This document shows, piece by piece, positions 44,902 to 58,204 of a DNA stretch of 64,000 nucleotides. The position numbers and the translations under genes were made by a program. Every line of letters begins with the position of its first letter. The stretch's first letter is position 1. The notes below the pieces were generated by a model, which saw only the letters and a program-made list of their open reading frames with translations, was not told the origin of the DNA and did not search any database. Source of the stretch: Echinarachnius parma (taxonomy: Eukaryota > Echinodermata > Echinoidea > Clypeasteroida > Echinarachniidae); NCBI GenBank assembly GCA_037951105.1, contig JBAMJV010004013.1, positions 62,001-126,000 of the forward strand. Direction: 5' to 3'.

Positions 44902-45800
44902 AAAACATGGTATGCATTAATACTGCTTTATAGTACATTTTCAATTTAAGGGGGCCAGTCTGGTAAAATACAGTGAAATGCAAGTTGATAAAGAATTCTG
45001 AATAAATCATTACTTGATTAAGTAAACTCCTATAAACCATATATATCTGGAAAGCTGAGACAATGGAGAATCTAAATCTTTTTGAGAAATTTATTTATCT
45101 CATTATTATGCAAATTATATGCAAATTTCTCAAGGACATGAATATTCAAAAAATATTGTAGTGCTTTTTTTGTTCTTTGTACTACTACTGTAATTGTAAT
45201 TACAATATCAAGGCACTTTTATGTGATTTTGATAGTTCATGGTATGCACAACAATCCTATGACACCGTTTGTATAATTTACATCATTAATTAGAATGATT
45301 TTTGTTAATAATTTTGCTTGTGAGGTATGTATGTGCAAAAACCATCATAGGATTGTTTGTTGTATGAAAACAAATGTTAATGCCAATTTTGAAGTAATTC
45401 TGATGAATATTTTTCAAGTTATAGCATTTTTTGTCTAAAAAACCTTAATTTTGGTAAAACGGAAGTTAATGTAAAACCTATATGTTAACACAGATAGAAT
45501 TATCACATTCGATATGTAATTCTGATTTAGGAAGAAGCACTTTTTGGTGTATTTTAGGGTCGACGCCAATTAATAAAACCTTAATTAAGCACAGAAGTAA
45601 TTATCTGTACCCCATAAAGTAGGTATATTATTCTGAAAGCTTACACTTTATTATTTTGATCTGAAAATAAGTGAGAAAAGAATTCACAATAGTTTTGACG
45701 AGTTATTACCAGAAATATGTATGTGAGGTACGTACATGTACGATTATCTGATGAACAAATTACAAAACGACAACTCTTTTGTGTGTATCGATGATTTCAC

Positions 45801-45806
45801 TTTATT
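45801..45806 (-). terminator. Candidate minus-strand poly(A) signal
   Basis: TTTATT on the plus strand gives AATAAA on the minus strand, in the context GTGAATAAAGTG, and is followed by a GT-rich stretch. It could end a very long 3-prime UTR of the IL17RD-like gene, about 12.4 kb from its stop codon, or belong to an unseen gene. This is weak evidence. Confidence 0.2.
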
Positions 45807-46952
45807 CACAGTTACAACGGGACAAATTTCAGGTGATTTACACAAATAAAAATAGTAATCATTTCATCATATCATAAACAGGACTTGAAATACATCACAC
45901 TGACTGTACATATACCATGACAAAAATAAACAAGAAATACATTTCATTACTGAAAACAAGTAGAATAAACAATCGTAACGAGAGAGAGAAAAAAGTTACT
46001 TTGAAGAACATCACATATGTGTTTATACTGATAATCTAATGATCAGTATTATAGTTGTGTGTACATAGAATATAGTGTGTGTAAATTGAATACATGAATG
46101 GTGTCCATCAGTGTAGTATGAATGTATTGATGCTATAAGACGTCCCATTTATGTTGTTTGGTGCATAAATCACACAAGCATACGTGCCGATTGGCCCTTG
46201 AGGCACAGAAAAAGATCCCACTTGGCGCAAAGTGAAATAATTTTTAATTCCATGTGCCATCTTTTAAATTCAACAGTCATATTTGAAATGCAGATCGCTA
46301 TGACTGTTTTGTATTTAAAAAAATTTAATGTATTATAATTAACTCATCGTTAACTATTATCATTATCATTCAATATTATTTATAATTTATTAATCATTTA
46401 TTTAATTGAATTACAACTGAGAACAGTAATATGAAGAAAAAAAGAAAATAGAACATAACATTGCTCATAAAAAAACACCCCTGTTAAATCTTTAATTTCT
46501 GTAAGTCTATCACACCAGGGATAACTTGTTCATAAACTGTTCAGATATTGATATCTGGAATTTAAATATGTAAAATCAAGATGAACAATAACAAAATCAT
46601 AACTCATATCATCTATCCCAAGCCCCAAAAACGTATATTCTTCTTCAAAATAATAAGAAAAGTAGAATTACATGTAGGATAGAGAGAGGGTTAGAGTCGA
46701 TACAAATTTGAAAGTTTTCACAAGGTGATCATACACAACCATGTAATATAAGAATGCCGCAATCACAAAAAACGATTGGGTTAGTTAAAAAGCAACACAT
46801 GTATCCCTACTTTTAAAACAAAATAGACATTTGTTTGCCATATGGTTTAATCATACTATAAGCAGTAGTGCAACAAGGCAATATTAAGAAGCTTATAGAC
46901 AAGGGGTTATAGAAACTACAAATTTACAACCATACATAATTATACAGGTTAG

Positions 46953-47379
46953 TTTAAAGCGATCCATTAACTTTATATTTCCCCCAAAAGTATTGTTTGA
47001 GACTTCAATCAAATACCAATTTCATTGTAAGTTTCTTGAGAATTTCATAGAAAAATAAAACGGAGAAAAATCAATGTCAAATTTGATCCCGATCAATCGC
47101 ATAAAGTATCCAAATTTGGTTACTACGGACAATTGAGTATCCAAATTCAGATACTCTTGACTACGGACGGAAACTGTCTATAGACGATCTAAAATTCAAT
47201 CTTAAATATATTATTAGTATTATTATTAGGCATTTAGCTCATCATAATGGAGACTTTTGAAAAATCAAAACCCATTTCATTATCCTTTTACCATAATCCA
47301 CACAACAAGGTACAAGAGAAGTGGGAAAGCTCCCAAGTGATTTTGGTTGAAATTGTACAAAGTTAATGGATCACTTTAA
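46953..47379. mobile_element. MITE with TTTAAAGCGATCCATTAACTTT ends
   Basis: The ends TTTAAAGCGATCCATTAACT and AGTTAATGGATCACTTTA are inverted. The interior shares TTTGAGACTTCAATCA and ATTGTAAG motifs with diverged copies at about 42145-42520 and 4225-4560. It is a distant relative of the AAAGGGATCTAGT family. Confidence 0.75.
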
Positions 47380-47531
47380 TAAAGATATCTACTACTATTA
47401 AAACAGACTACACTATAATATGTATATGCACATTGTATATACATGGTATACCATATCATTCTACTATACTACATGAACATGGACCATAAGCTACAATGAC
47501 ACACTACTACAAATATGACTTTAAAAAAACG

Positions 47532-47745
47532 TTAATAATATGATAGCTATCGATCAAAATAATTAGCTAAAAGTATCATTAGGAAATCTACAGAATTATA
47601 ACTCCATGTCGGCAAATGGCATGGTTGACTAAATACAAAAAATACTTTAATAATATGATAGCTATCGACCAAAATAATTAGCTAAAAGTATCATTAGGAA
47701 ATCTACAGAATTATAATTCCATGTCGGCGAATGGCATGGTTCCTG
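47532..47745. repeat. 115 bp tandem duplication
   Basis: Two near-identical units beginning TTAATAATATGATAGCTATC and ending near TGGCATGGTT, period 115, in noncoding DNA. Confidence 0.9.
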
Positions 47746-50700
47746 TTAATGTTTCCCTTGATCGTCAGATTTAAAAAATAGATAAAAATAGATTTTTAAA
47801 AGGGATACATATCGGATAACATTATAAAAGAGACACTTATTATCTACAAGGTAATTTTAAATGCGACAAACAATAATAGCACACATCTCTCATTGTTCTT
47901 CTAAATTAAAATGAAAACACACACAAAATGTATTTCATTAGTACTTTCATCAACAAAATTATCAAAATCACATGAGGGTAATCATGCAAGAGAACCAACA
48001 ATTTTTTTCTCATCAAAGAGAGGGGGAACAGTATTCCAGTACATTTTGCCCTGAAATATCTATTATATCCCAAAATTAAAAAAATTAACATCAATACAGG
48101 TGAAGCATATTACGTATATCATGGACAATTTTTACCGTGTTGGGTTAAAAAAAAGAAGAAAAAAAAAGAACATTTTGCAACACGAATATCAAAATATGCA
48201 GCATGCAGAAATATAAAAGAGACATTGCAAAATATATATTTGGATACAAATTCATAAAACCTTTCACGGTTGCTGGCAAAAATGTGTATGGGTGAAGCAA
48301 ACATTTACAAAATGACTGTTTTTAAAACATGATACAAGCTATAGAAAATTATTTATAATTCTAGGGAGCTTAAAAATATGCCTATGACCGGATAATCCTT
48401 AAATTGGCAACACATTTTGATATTTTAAAAACAGATTTTGGCATTCAAATTGGCAACTTTGAGGCAAAGTCACTTCATATTTGTCTGAGTTGCCAATTTG
48501 TAGAGGAAAGTAATGATCAATTTCGCCTTAAAATAGCTCTCGTCCTTGATGGGTTAAAAATATGCCTATGACCAATTACGACACATTGATTGAATGATTT
48601 CTGTAATATTCATGTACATATTCTTCAATACCTCTGATATGAAGTTTGAATATTCATACATTTTGAAGTTATAAATGTACATGTACAACACACGTATCTG
48701 CAGAATTACACATAGCTTGATAATATCGATTGCATTGGTACACATTCCACGCACATTCATTTTTTTAGGTACAAGAAAATAATGCCCACAATAACCTACA
48801 GAACACATCAAGCATAAAAACATATTCAACGATGGTGCGTCTCATATGAAAGCATTGAGACGTTTGCGAAGAGATTAGCACGATACCCCTATGAAAAAAT
48901 CATCTTGATTTACTTGAATATCGCCTATATGATTGAAAATCATCTCCGAGTATATTAAAATATGCCCTTGATTATTTATGCAATTTTGATGTTTTCAGGG
49001 ATATGTTTTTAAATAGCTAATTTCCATAAATTTTGTTTGGTTTTAAAACCCAAGTACATCTATGAGGCTTGCTTTAATAATGGGACGCACCATCCTTAAA
49101 TAAACTAGAAAGACAATAAACTGCTCACATCATAAATCTGCAGAAGGAATGTAAATCGCAAAGTTGCATGATATAATAGAGAGATATAATATAAAGAGTG
49201 TTGCATAAACCCATTGGGGGTCTATGGAGAAAATGCATGGTATTGTACAAAGCAAATTGCCTCTATGGGGCAGTTTGCAACCTTCATTTCAATAATGATG
49301 ACAAGTGAAATGATGCAGTGCAATATATTGCCTTAATGCAAAAAAAAAACTCTTACAATAACGCAAGAAAAGAAAACTATGTTTCACACATTCCCAACAC
49401 CAGAAAGTGCATGGAAATTCAAAAATAGACGCTAAAATACATCTTCTCCTCTGAGCAGTTCAAAATAACGCATAAAACAGTTTTATGAGGCTAAATGGCG
49501 TAATTACGCACCTACATGTACATACTGGCATTGTTTTTGGGATAGAAACTCATATCATTGTTGTATTCAGTTCTGAAAAAAAAAAGTTTTCATTTGTTTT
49601 CATTTGTGATCTACCATCATCTCTATACAGTAAGATTTTCACTGGGATTTACAATGTAATTACCCAGTCATCAGACTCATATATTTACACACTAACCGAG
49701 CCGATCGGCACATTAAGTGCACTTTTATCACTCCCTTGGGAGTATACTTGCCAGGCTGTCTAGCACAATCATACCTCACACAGTCATTAGTTCAATCAGC
49801 TGCTACCAATTCATCTATCCTGCAGCAAAAAGGTCTTCAAAATCTACTTTATGCATACTCAAACGATTCCATCGCCATCATTATCATCGTCCATATAATG
49901 AGAAATGTACAGTCTTTGCTGAAAAATTCCATTCTGATCCCATAACAAATGCAACGTGAATCTAATTGCAACAATGTTTAGTTGTAAAAAAAGAACTTAT
50001 TTGTAATCATGACATTTTCTGCACCAAAACAAATATATATCCACACCGAGCTCTCAAAAAATAAATGTGTATGTGCGAGAGTGCAATCAGTACAACAATA
50101 TTCATGTATTGTTTGCAAACCGGTGTAGCATAAAAATATATATTCAATGATACGCATCATGCTGATCAAGTGCTAGATTGTTCATCATTAATTAAACAAA
50201 ATCTAACTTACTGTAGTTTAATACCAGTAGCAGCTTTATGATTAATAATTTCCTCATAATTCTTGATGATATTTTATGACAGCATCATTTTTTTAAATTT
50301 ATTTATTTATTTATTTTTTTTGGGGGGGGGGGATGGCGAGGGATATTTTTACACTTTATCCAAATTTCATTTTTAAGTGACTGAATCATCATCTTTTTCA
50401 GAGCTTGTAGGGAACATGCATATTGCATCGTCAGTCACTTAAATTATAATGTTCTTAACAAATCCTAAGATCCGAACCAGCGAGTTTGAAAAGAAAAATA
50501 TACTATTATGCAAGCAAGAAGGCACTTCATTTCTTTCAATTTGTATAAATATGTTGTACATATTTTGTTCTAAGATGTCCTACTCATTGTTAACAGTTTT
50601 CTTGTATGAGACCTGAGTGAGAAAGCTACCCTTTTGCCTCCATTAAAAATAGTTTGCATTTTACCTGAGGATGTTTAGAATTTGTTTTCTTCAAAAGTTA

Positions 50701-51361
50701 AAATGTTGAGTGTCGTACTCCTATATAATTTTGTTTACAATCAGTACATACCTAATGAGTGTCTAGCAAATTTGAAAATAGGCAAATTTCAGATTTGTTT
50801 CTTCTTCTTTTTTTGCACAATTTGCGGCCCCAGTGTGAGCCTGAAAAATGAATAGTTTACCTTACATATTGTACATAATTTACAGACTTTGATCAACGAT
50901 TCAATATGGAGGTAGTCCACTGAGATATCGGGTACAATCACAACCATAATCAGTATCACAAGTTCATTCAAGTGTCATTTTAAAACTTTCTAAAATATTC
51001 AATGATTAATGAAATTACATCGCAAGAAGTTACCACTAGAATTTTAAAGTGCTTGCATGCTTTTGATAAAATGTCCAATTACTTTACAACCATGCTAAAT
51101 GAAATTAAGCCATTGCAGAATAAACCTGAGAACAACTGGGGCCGGAGTCTATAGACAATGCATGCACAGTCGAACCTGCTCTAGTGACCACCTGTCTATA
51201 GACTACCTGTGTATAAAGACCACTATTCTTGAACATCAATGGCAGCCTCCATGATGTACGCGATGAATGGGATTAGCCTGTACAGCGAGTGACTTTGAAT
51301 GATGAGGGACGTATTTGCATGAAATTCTGTTTTAATGTGTGGAGAACTTAATCAAGATAGA

Positions 51362-51765
51362 CACCCTTACAAAAAAGTACCATGGTAAAACCATGGTACC
51401 CATATTTTGACCATGGTAGTACCATTACACCCATGGTATTACCGCGGTAGTACCATGGTTATATCATACCATGGGCGTAGATACTTACGTAATACCTATT
51501 CATCAGGGGGGGATGAATGAATAGATCATCCCCCCCTGATGAATAGGTATCAATGACAGATCTACGCCCATGTACCATACCATACCATAGTATCCACTGT
51601 GATATCGTGGTACCCATAGTGTAACCATGGTATTACCATGGTATAACCATGGTATACCATGGTACAGAACCGGGCCCAATATAATGTGTCACCCTGGTAT
51701 TGTACCGTGCCATGGTTTTACCACGGTATACCGTGGTACTACCTTGGTAAATTTTTACAAGGGTG
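51362..51765. mobile_element. CCATGG-rich MITE with CACCCTTRYAAAAA ends
   Basis: The ends CACCCTTACAAAAAAGTACC and GGTAAATTTTTACAAGGGTG are inverse. The interior is an array of palindromic ACCATGGT and TACCATGG units in both directions. It contains a nested insert at 51472-51570. Confidence 0.85.
51472..51570. mobile_element. Nested palindrome inside the CCATGG element
   Basis: About 100 bp with inverse arms TGGGCGTAGATAC...CTATTCATCAGGGGGGG and CCCCCCCTGATGAATAG...TCTACGCCCA. It interrupts the CCATGG array. Confidence 0.8.
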
Positions 51766-52360
51766 GTGGGGAAACTTCCCCTTTAAATAAGTATGAATAC
51801 AGATCATACAGTTAACCCCCTCACCACTATCAACACATGTGATAGTTTTACCGTATTTGTCGGTGTATTACCCGCTGCGGTGTATTAACCGTAATCATAT
51901 CTTCAAAACTAGGTCTCGATACAAAATCAGTATATGGTATCGTGTAAAAATTAATTTTGCATTATACGATGGAAGCTTTATCTAAAAAATGAAGAAAAAC
52001 CCCATTGTTTTAACGGTTTTTGCATATAAACACTTTAGATGTATACACATCTAAAAAGATAGGCTATACCTTATATACAACATTTGAAACAGGTGAATAC
52101 ATGACTCAACACAAATTGTATGTATATTAAAAGGGGAATGCACTAAGTATAAACCAGTCACCCTTTTATAATAAAAACTACTTGCTTTCGTTGTAGTTTT
52201 AATTAGTTAGCATTGCATGCATTGATCACTTTGACAAATTTATGCTTTAATACAAATATATGTCTTTGCCTAGTTTTTAAACAGCATTATACAAACATTA
52301 ATTCAAATACCTCTATTTTTATATTAATGAATAATTTGAGACAGAGTAAAATTAAAGAAG

Positions 52361-52432
52361 GACAATTCGAAAGGAGTTGTAAATGATTCAAAAGGAGTTG
52401 TAAACGATTCAAAAGGAGTTGTAAACAATTCA
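52361..52432. repeat. 20 bp minisatellite
   Basis: Three and a half units of GATTCAAAAGGAGTTGTAAA. Confidence 0.85.
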
Positions 52433-52811
52433 AAATTGAAATACCTGACCACTTCTCATGATATTTTAAAAATATTTGTCTGAAAGCAATCAACCAATTT
52501 GAGAAAAAAAACATAATTATAAGATTAAGAGTTATCTATACCAAAAGAAAATAGTTATACGATTCCAGATCAATGGAAAATGTCTTTATTGAACTTGCAA
52601 GATAAATTTTGAGGTAATTTGTTTCACATTACGTGTTCATCGAGGCAAAAATATACCCACATGTTTAATGCTATTAAGGCAAGTATATTTGTGCAGAAAT
52701 ACCCATAATTATAATGAAGAGTTTTCTATGTGTTAATGCTTGGATGTTAAGGAAAATAACATAGTAATGGCCAAGAGGTGATGTCACCTTTAATAACTAC
52801 AGTACTATTAT

Positions 52812-53401
52812 CAAGTACAGGCAAACTTATCTTAGTGGCCACCTGTCTACAGCAGCCAACCTGTCTACCGTATTTGCCGATGTATAAACCGCACCTGTGT
52901 ATTAACCGCACCCCCAACTTTGGGTTGTCATTGAAGGGAAAAAACATTTTGTAGATGACAAAACTGTGCTGGGAATCTTAGCAACATAATCAAACTATAT
53001 AATACACACATCCCATGCTTTCCCCTATAACTAATTTGTAAAATGTTAGTACACATTAACAACACAAGTCACATATTTGTTTCTGATTGAAGCATAATTA
53101 ACAACAGAAAAGCCAGTCAAGCTTTTTTACTCCACATTTTTTACTCCATATTATAGCCATATGTGGTATTTTCATGAAATATCTCTGTGTATTAACCACT
53201 CCCCTCTTTTTGCAAGTTCTTCTGCAAGTAAAAACAGGCGGTTAACACCAGCAAATACGGTATACATGTAGTTGTCAACAAAGGTGATCCTTTGCAGAGT
53301 AAATCAATGTCACAGAACCTGTCTATAGAGGATACCTGTCTACAGTGGCCAGTTTCCTTGTTTTTATAGGGGTGGTCACTTATACGCAGGTTTGACTGTA
53401 C
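52812..53401. mobile_element. CCTGTCTATAG-family element interrupted by another MITE
   Basis: It starts TACAGGCAAACTTATCTTAG and ends TACGCAGGTTTGACTGTA in inverse, with internal GTGGCCACCTGTCTACAG motifs. It is split by an insert at about 52866-53262. Other copies of the family are at 11859-11993, 10108-10258 and about 6090-6330. Confidence 0.7.
52866..53262. mobile_element. Nested MITE with ACCGTATTTGC ends
   Basis: The left end ACCGTATTTGCCGATGTATA is matched by GCAAATACGGTA at the right. It contains several TGTATTAACCGC motifs. A fragment of the same family is at 51849-51895. Confidence 0.75.
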
Positions 53402-53738
53402 CATCGTTTGCGTAGTTTTAAATATGTTGTAATAGTTTGAATTCTAATCCGAACAGTTCATACACGTGTAGACCCTACCTACTGTGTCTCAGACAAAATA
53501 TAAAGGCACTTTGGTATCGCAATGAGACAGTGTAGAATGAGTTTTGAGAAATTGAGAAATTTCAAGATATTTCTTGAATAACTAATAGACTTGAATGCTT
53601 CATCTCCAAAGAGGGAAAATTTAAACAAAATAGGACTCATGATTGGGTGAAATGATCGAGTTATCAGTTTAATATGTTGGCATAGATGATGTCGTGGTTC
53701 AGAAGTTAGATACTTTATATCTACGAGATGTGGATATC

Positions 53739-53957
53739 AGTGGCGTAGCGTGGTCAAACTGATTGGGGGGCACACACATTTGTTGGTGGATTAAGTTTTA
53801 TTTTATTTTTTATGTACCCCTAATGTTTGTTTTTCTTCAAATTATAATTTATTTATTTATTTTTATTTTTTAAATTCATTTCTTTTTTCTTTCTTTTTTT
53901 CTTTTTTTCTTGGGCGTGCACAGGCCCCCCCCCCCCCCAGTAGCTTTGCCACTGATG
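53739..53957. mobile_element. Element with CAGTGGCGTAGC ends
   Basis: CAGTGGCGTAGCGTGG at the left is inverse to CAGTAGCTTTGCCACTG at the right. The interior is T-rich with G-run and C-run borders. A likely relative is at 25972-26163 (CTGGCGTAGCGACACT). Confidence 0.6.
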
Positions 53958-54712
53958 GCAGTAGATGGCAGATTCTATCATGTACATGATAAGAGAAGAG
54001 AAAACTACTAATACAAATTTATACACAGTATTCAGTCACAATGTCTGAAACAAAAAATATTGCGCAGCTTTTTTTATAATGATGACTTTAGCCAAGGCTA
54101 CAAAGGGCCCTGACACAATTCCCCTGATAAAAGCGAAATGTATTTGATTGCAATCCAAATTGTAAGAAATAATGGATAATATATATATATAATAATTAAA
54201 AATTAATTAGTGCTTCGCAGCTTTTGAATCATACAATCACAATTTTTCTGTCTACAACTTTTATAGAATTAAAAAACAATCTTTTAAGACAAAAAGTGCA
54301 AAATGGCAATTGTACAAATCAGAACTTTACACTGTATGGGTAATTGTGCAATAGACACAAACACTTTTTTATTTTAGAATTTGTAAGTGCACATGTGATC
54401 GAGAAGTACCTACTTGATTTAATTGATTAAGTGTTTTTAAGTATTGCACAGGTTTTGTTGTCTTCTTGACCATGGCCTAAGTAGAAAACCACAGTCCATG
54501 CAAAGACATTTCAAAGAGAGTTAATGAGGAAAATAATATAGCACACGTTCACATTTAAAGCAATCTTGAATCAACCTTTATACAATGCCCACATTCTTTC
54601 CTAACACATACTGGCAGTTCAAAGTCAAAATAGCAATAATTATCAAATTCTTCCAACCTACGAAACAAAAGTGCATTCAAGTTGCGCCTACAGTCTTGCC
54701 TTGTGTTATCCA

Positions 54713-55417
54713 GGGGGGTGTTTCACAAAGATTCTAAGTTGAACTTAACTATTAAAGGGATCTAGTAACTTTGTTGAGATGTGCAAAAACTGATGAATGG
54801 TTGATGCAATGTATACTGTTGTTATCTCATATGTCCTCAGGGTATTGTGTGAAAATTTCAGGTCAAATGGACAATGTATGGCCAAGTAATGAGCGAAAAT
54901 GCAAAGTGATATTGGGTGATATTCACCAACTCACTGCATTCACTTTGTACAGGGATGAAAATCTCGCCCGGAGATTTTCTTATCTAAATACTTCAATCAT
55001 ACATATCTTTGTAATGAAAGGGAAATTTGAAAAACCGAAAGCTGTCCCATGATTTTATTGTTAATACGAATACAACAAGGTATAAAGGAACCGCTAGAAT
55101 TACAATTTTATTTTGAGGATTTGGACAATGTTACTAAGTCCCTTTAAGTTTAATAGACCTAACGATTATGGTAAGCTCTACATTCCGGTGTTAAATTGTT
55201 GAAACAGTTGTCTGAAAAGATATTAATTTTGATACAAATCTGTCATGTTATTTTGTCTCTATCAAGGAGCCTTGAAATCATTTATATAAATGTTTGTTGA
55301 CCCAATTTTTATTTTCTGCTGTTGAATATATTTTATTCCAAGGCTACAAATGGCTTTCCATAATAGTTAGGTCCAACTTAGAGTTAAGTTCAACTTAGAA
55401 TCTTTGTGAAACCCCCT
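54713..55417. mobile_element. MITE with GGGTGTTTCACAAAGAT ends, interrupted
   Basis: The left end is GGGGTGTTTCACAAAGATTC and the right end is its inverse (AATCTTTGTGAAACCCCC). The interior matches other copies at 41502-41814 and 44139-44416. A different MITE (54752-55147) has inserted into the left terminal region. Confidence 0.8.
54752..55147. mobile_element. Nested MITE, AAAGGGATCTAGTAACTTT ends
   Basis: A full-length copy of the family also seen at 12639-13011, here inserted inside the GGGTGTTTCACAAAG element. Its ends are TTAAAGGGATCTAGTAACTT and GTTACTAAGTCCCTTTAA. Confidence 0.8.
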
Positions 55418-56278
55418 CCTGATCTTTGATGCTAAATGTAGATCATAGTATCCTTGGAGAAAGCATGCATACTGGCACGACTTATTGATTCATATTGTGG
55501 GAATGGTAGAAGAAAAGACTACAATAGAAAATCGATACCTACAAATTGTGAAATGCAGAAAAATATTATATCCCAAATGTTTCACGAAAAAAATGGCATC
55601 AACATTCCATTCCACACAGTGTGCACGCCCGCCTTTGCATGGTAAAGTACTTCGGCGGCGGCTTTCCCTTCGGAAAGCAATTTTTATTATGCATCTACAC
55701 ATCTGATTGCAAAAATAGTCAATTCAAGGAAGTTTGTTTGTCTTATTTTTAAAGTTGCTATTTTTTTAAGGACAAAATCAGCAAACTGATCAAATGAGGC
55801 AAAGTCTGAGTCACAAACAAATTTAGCACCAGAACAAATTAACACGCATGTGACTTGCATCCCTAACAAAAAGATAAAACATAAACATGAATTTTAAACA
55901 CTGTGTAAATATCTACATCACCTATGAAACATAGTCCAACAATGATGATTACTGCTGTAATGTATTTGATACAATTTATGCACATTTCTATGGATCTACA
56001 AAAATACCAAGGCAGTAAATGCAATGACTTGGGTGAATTAATGACTAATAGTTTTCATATAAAACCTAGCCCTAAAGTTTGACTGACTAGGCCCGGATGG
56101 GTAAAGCATAACTTGCATTTTACATTTAATAGCAGTGTTTCAGAATGAGATACAAGCTTACTATTCTAGAATGTACACATGTAGTACATACTGTCATGTC
56201 ATGTGATGCAACATTCTGAGTTGTGCTCCGAGGTAAATTGCTCCGCCATTAATTTGCCATCAACCAACAAAGATGTCT

Positions 56279-56525
56279 ACCCCTAAACTACGACCCTATC
56301 TCTAATCCTTACCCTTAACCTAACCCTAATCCTAATCCTAAACCTAATCCTAAACCTAAACCTCAACCATAACCTATGTACATGTAACTCTCACAAAATG
56401 AATAGCAGCCTGATAAACCATCAGAGCAGACGTCATCACCTAATAAACAAAGATGCCTACCCCTAAACCACAACCCTAACACTAATCCTAACCCTAATCA
56501 TAAACCTGACCATAACCCTAACTTA
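56279..56525. repeat. Interstitial telomere-like CCCTAA-type arrays
   Basis: Two stretches (about 56279-56372 and 56456-56525) of irregular CCTAAY/CCCTAA units separated by about 85 bp. Each is preceded by AAACAAAGATG.CTACCCCTAA, so the whole is a local duplication. Confidence 0.8.
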
Positions 56526-57252
56526 CACTAAATCGAAAGCATGGCAATATCCTTTCAAAGCAGTTGTCTACGGAGCAAATGTTTTGTCATCGACGGGTGA
56601 CATTGTCTTTTTAGATCCAAGAAACATCAATGAATGAGAAACCAGTCTTTCAAGAGTCTCTGGTAAGCCTCATAAATTCATGTGGGAAAACAATGCTGAT
56701 AGAATATCCATAATTTTCAAAAAATACATTGTTATTATACATTATATCTTGAGCTGAAATATATCTTCTTGACAGATTTTTCTCCATAGATTTTTTTCCC
56801 AACATTCTATTAAAAGTAGAAATATACATTATTTCTTCATAAAATCCTTCTGGCATTCACAAAATACATTAATAATCTGCAATCAAATACATCCCTGCAT
56901 ATTTAACGAGTTCACAATATATTTTAACTTGAATCCAACATGTACATAGAAATACACGACTGAAGACTAGTATATAACAGACGTTGCCAATTTGTACAGG
57001 CAAACATGCTAGAAGCTACTGACCCTACCACTGATCCAGAATGTTGACTGCGCATGGGACAGTTTTGAGCAAACTTTCCTTCAGTCTGCGTAGAAAAACA
57101 ATGGCCAAAGGAATAATGGGGGGAAATTTGTTATTTCTGTCCATTCTCTATTTATATTTCCTATTTAAACCTGAAATAGATTGCCGATGATGTAAACACA
57201 CTCAAACGAGTAGTATTTAGTGTTTAAATATCACATCTGTTAGATAAACCAA

Positions 57253-57524
57253 GCCTCCACACTAACTTTTTTCTGCACTGGCCCGTTCGTGTAAGTGAAA
57301 TCATAAAATTTGACATTTTACTTGCCCAAATATAAAATTAACTTGCCCTCTTACTACTAAATGAGATTTACACGTATGAAATTAGATTGTTCTCTTGTAG
57401 CTGAACAATTATTCAGTTGCCCGATCAGGCAAGCAAACTAGACAATTTATTAAATTTGTACTTGCCCAACACCAATTTGTACTTCCCCGGGCAAGCGGGC
57501 AAGTGCTAGTGCCCTGGATAAACA
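57253..57524. mobile_element. Diverged TGGCCCG-family element
   Basis: It starts CCACACTAACTTTTTTCTGC then ACTGGCCCG and ends GGGCAAGTGCTAGTGCCCTGG, with repeated ACTTGCCC motifs. It lies in the 3-prime flank of the IL17RD-like gene. Confidence 0.55.
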
Positions 57525-57879
57525 TTGTATTTGTGGTAAGGTCAGTATTTATATGGTAACTAGACAACTTTTGAATAGATTCTATCTACAAGCTGCAGTG
57601 CAATTATCGTAAGCCAAGAACATTTCTTGATAATCTTACAAGTCAATCTACAGGATTTTGTGGACAATACTAGATAAAACTGGAATAAATTTACAAACGA
57701 CTGCACTAACCATGTCTAAACTTTACAGCTTTTGATAGCAATATGCAATGCTTTTGTACAAGAGATGAATGATGATGACTTTATACATTTCACAATCAAT
57801 AATTAGTAGTACTAACAACAATAATAATAATATTCATCATCAGCAGGCTTTTGTGAAAGAGGTACATTGGTGTCTCAAG

Positions 57880-58165
57880 AATTTTAGAATAACCAACACT
57901 ACTGGCAATGGTTTCTTGGCAAAAGGATGGACTTGAGTCTCCCTTTAACTCCCCTTTACTTCCCTGGGCCAGATTTCCTGCAGAACCCTTAAGTGGTGAC
58001 AATGACTGTCCACATTTAGTTTTAAATTGTTAGACTAACCAACAGACTATTGAACTACTGGCAATGACATATTGGCAAAGGATTAACACAAGTCTCTCTC
58101 CAACTCCGGCTGGGGCCAGATTTCCTGCAGAACCTAGGGTGGCGACAGCTACTGTCCAAATTTAG
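57880..58165. repeat. Duplicated 3-prime flank of the IL17RD-like gene
   Basis: Two diverged copies of an approximately 140 bp segment sharing CTACTGGCAATG, CCAGATTTCCTGCAGAACC and ACTGTCCA.ATTTAGTT. The second copy ends about 45 bp from the stop codon, so it likely lies in the 3-prime UTR. Confidence 0.8.
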
Positions 58166-58204
58166 TTCCATTGCTGATTCCTTCAGCTCCACTTCGGCTT
58201 TGAC

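Larger units (their letters stand above)
45000..51361. other. AT-rich noncoding stretch
   Basis: I see no conserved protein-coding sequence here. It contains one MITE (46953-47379), a 115 bp tandem duplication (47532-47745), a loose palindrome around 45238-45368, and low-complexity T/G runs near 50290-50335. It is less repeat-dense than its flanks and might be long 3-prime UTR or plain intergenic DNA. Confidence 0.5.
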
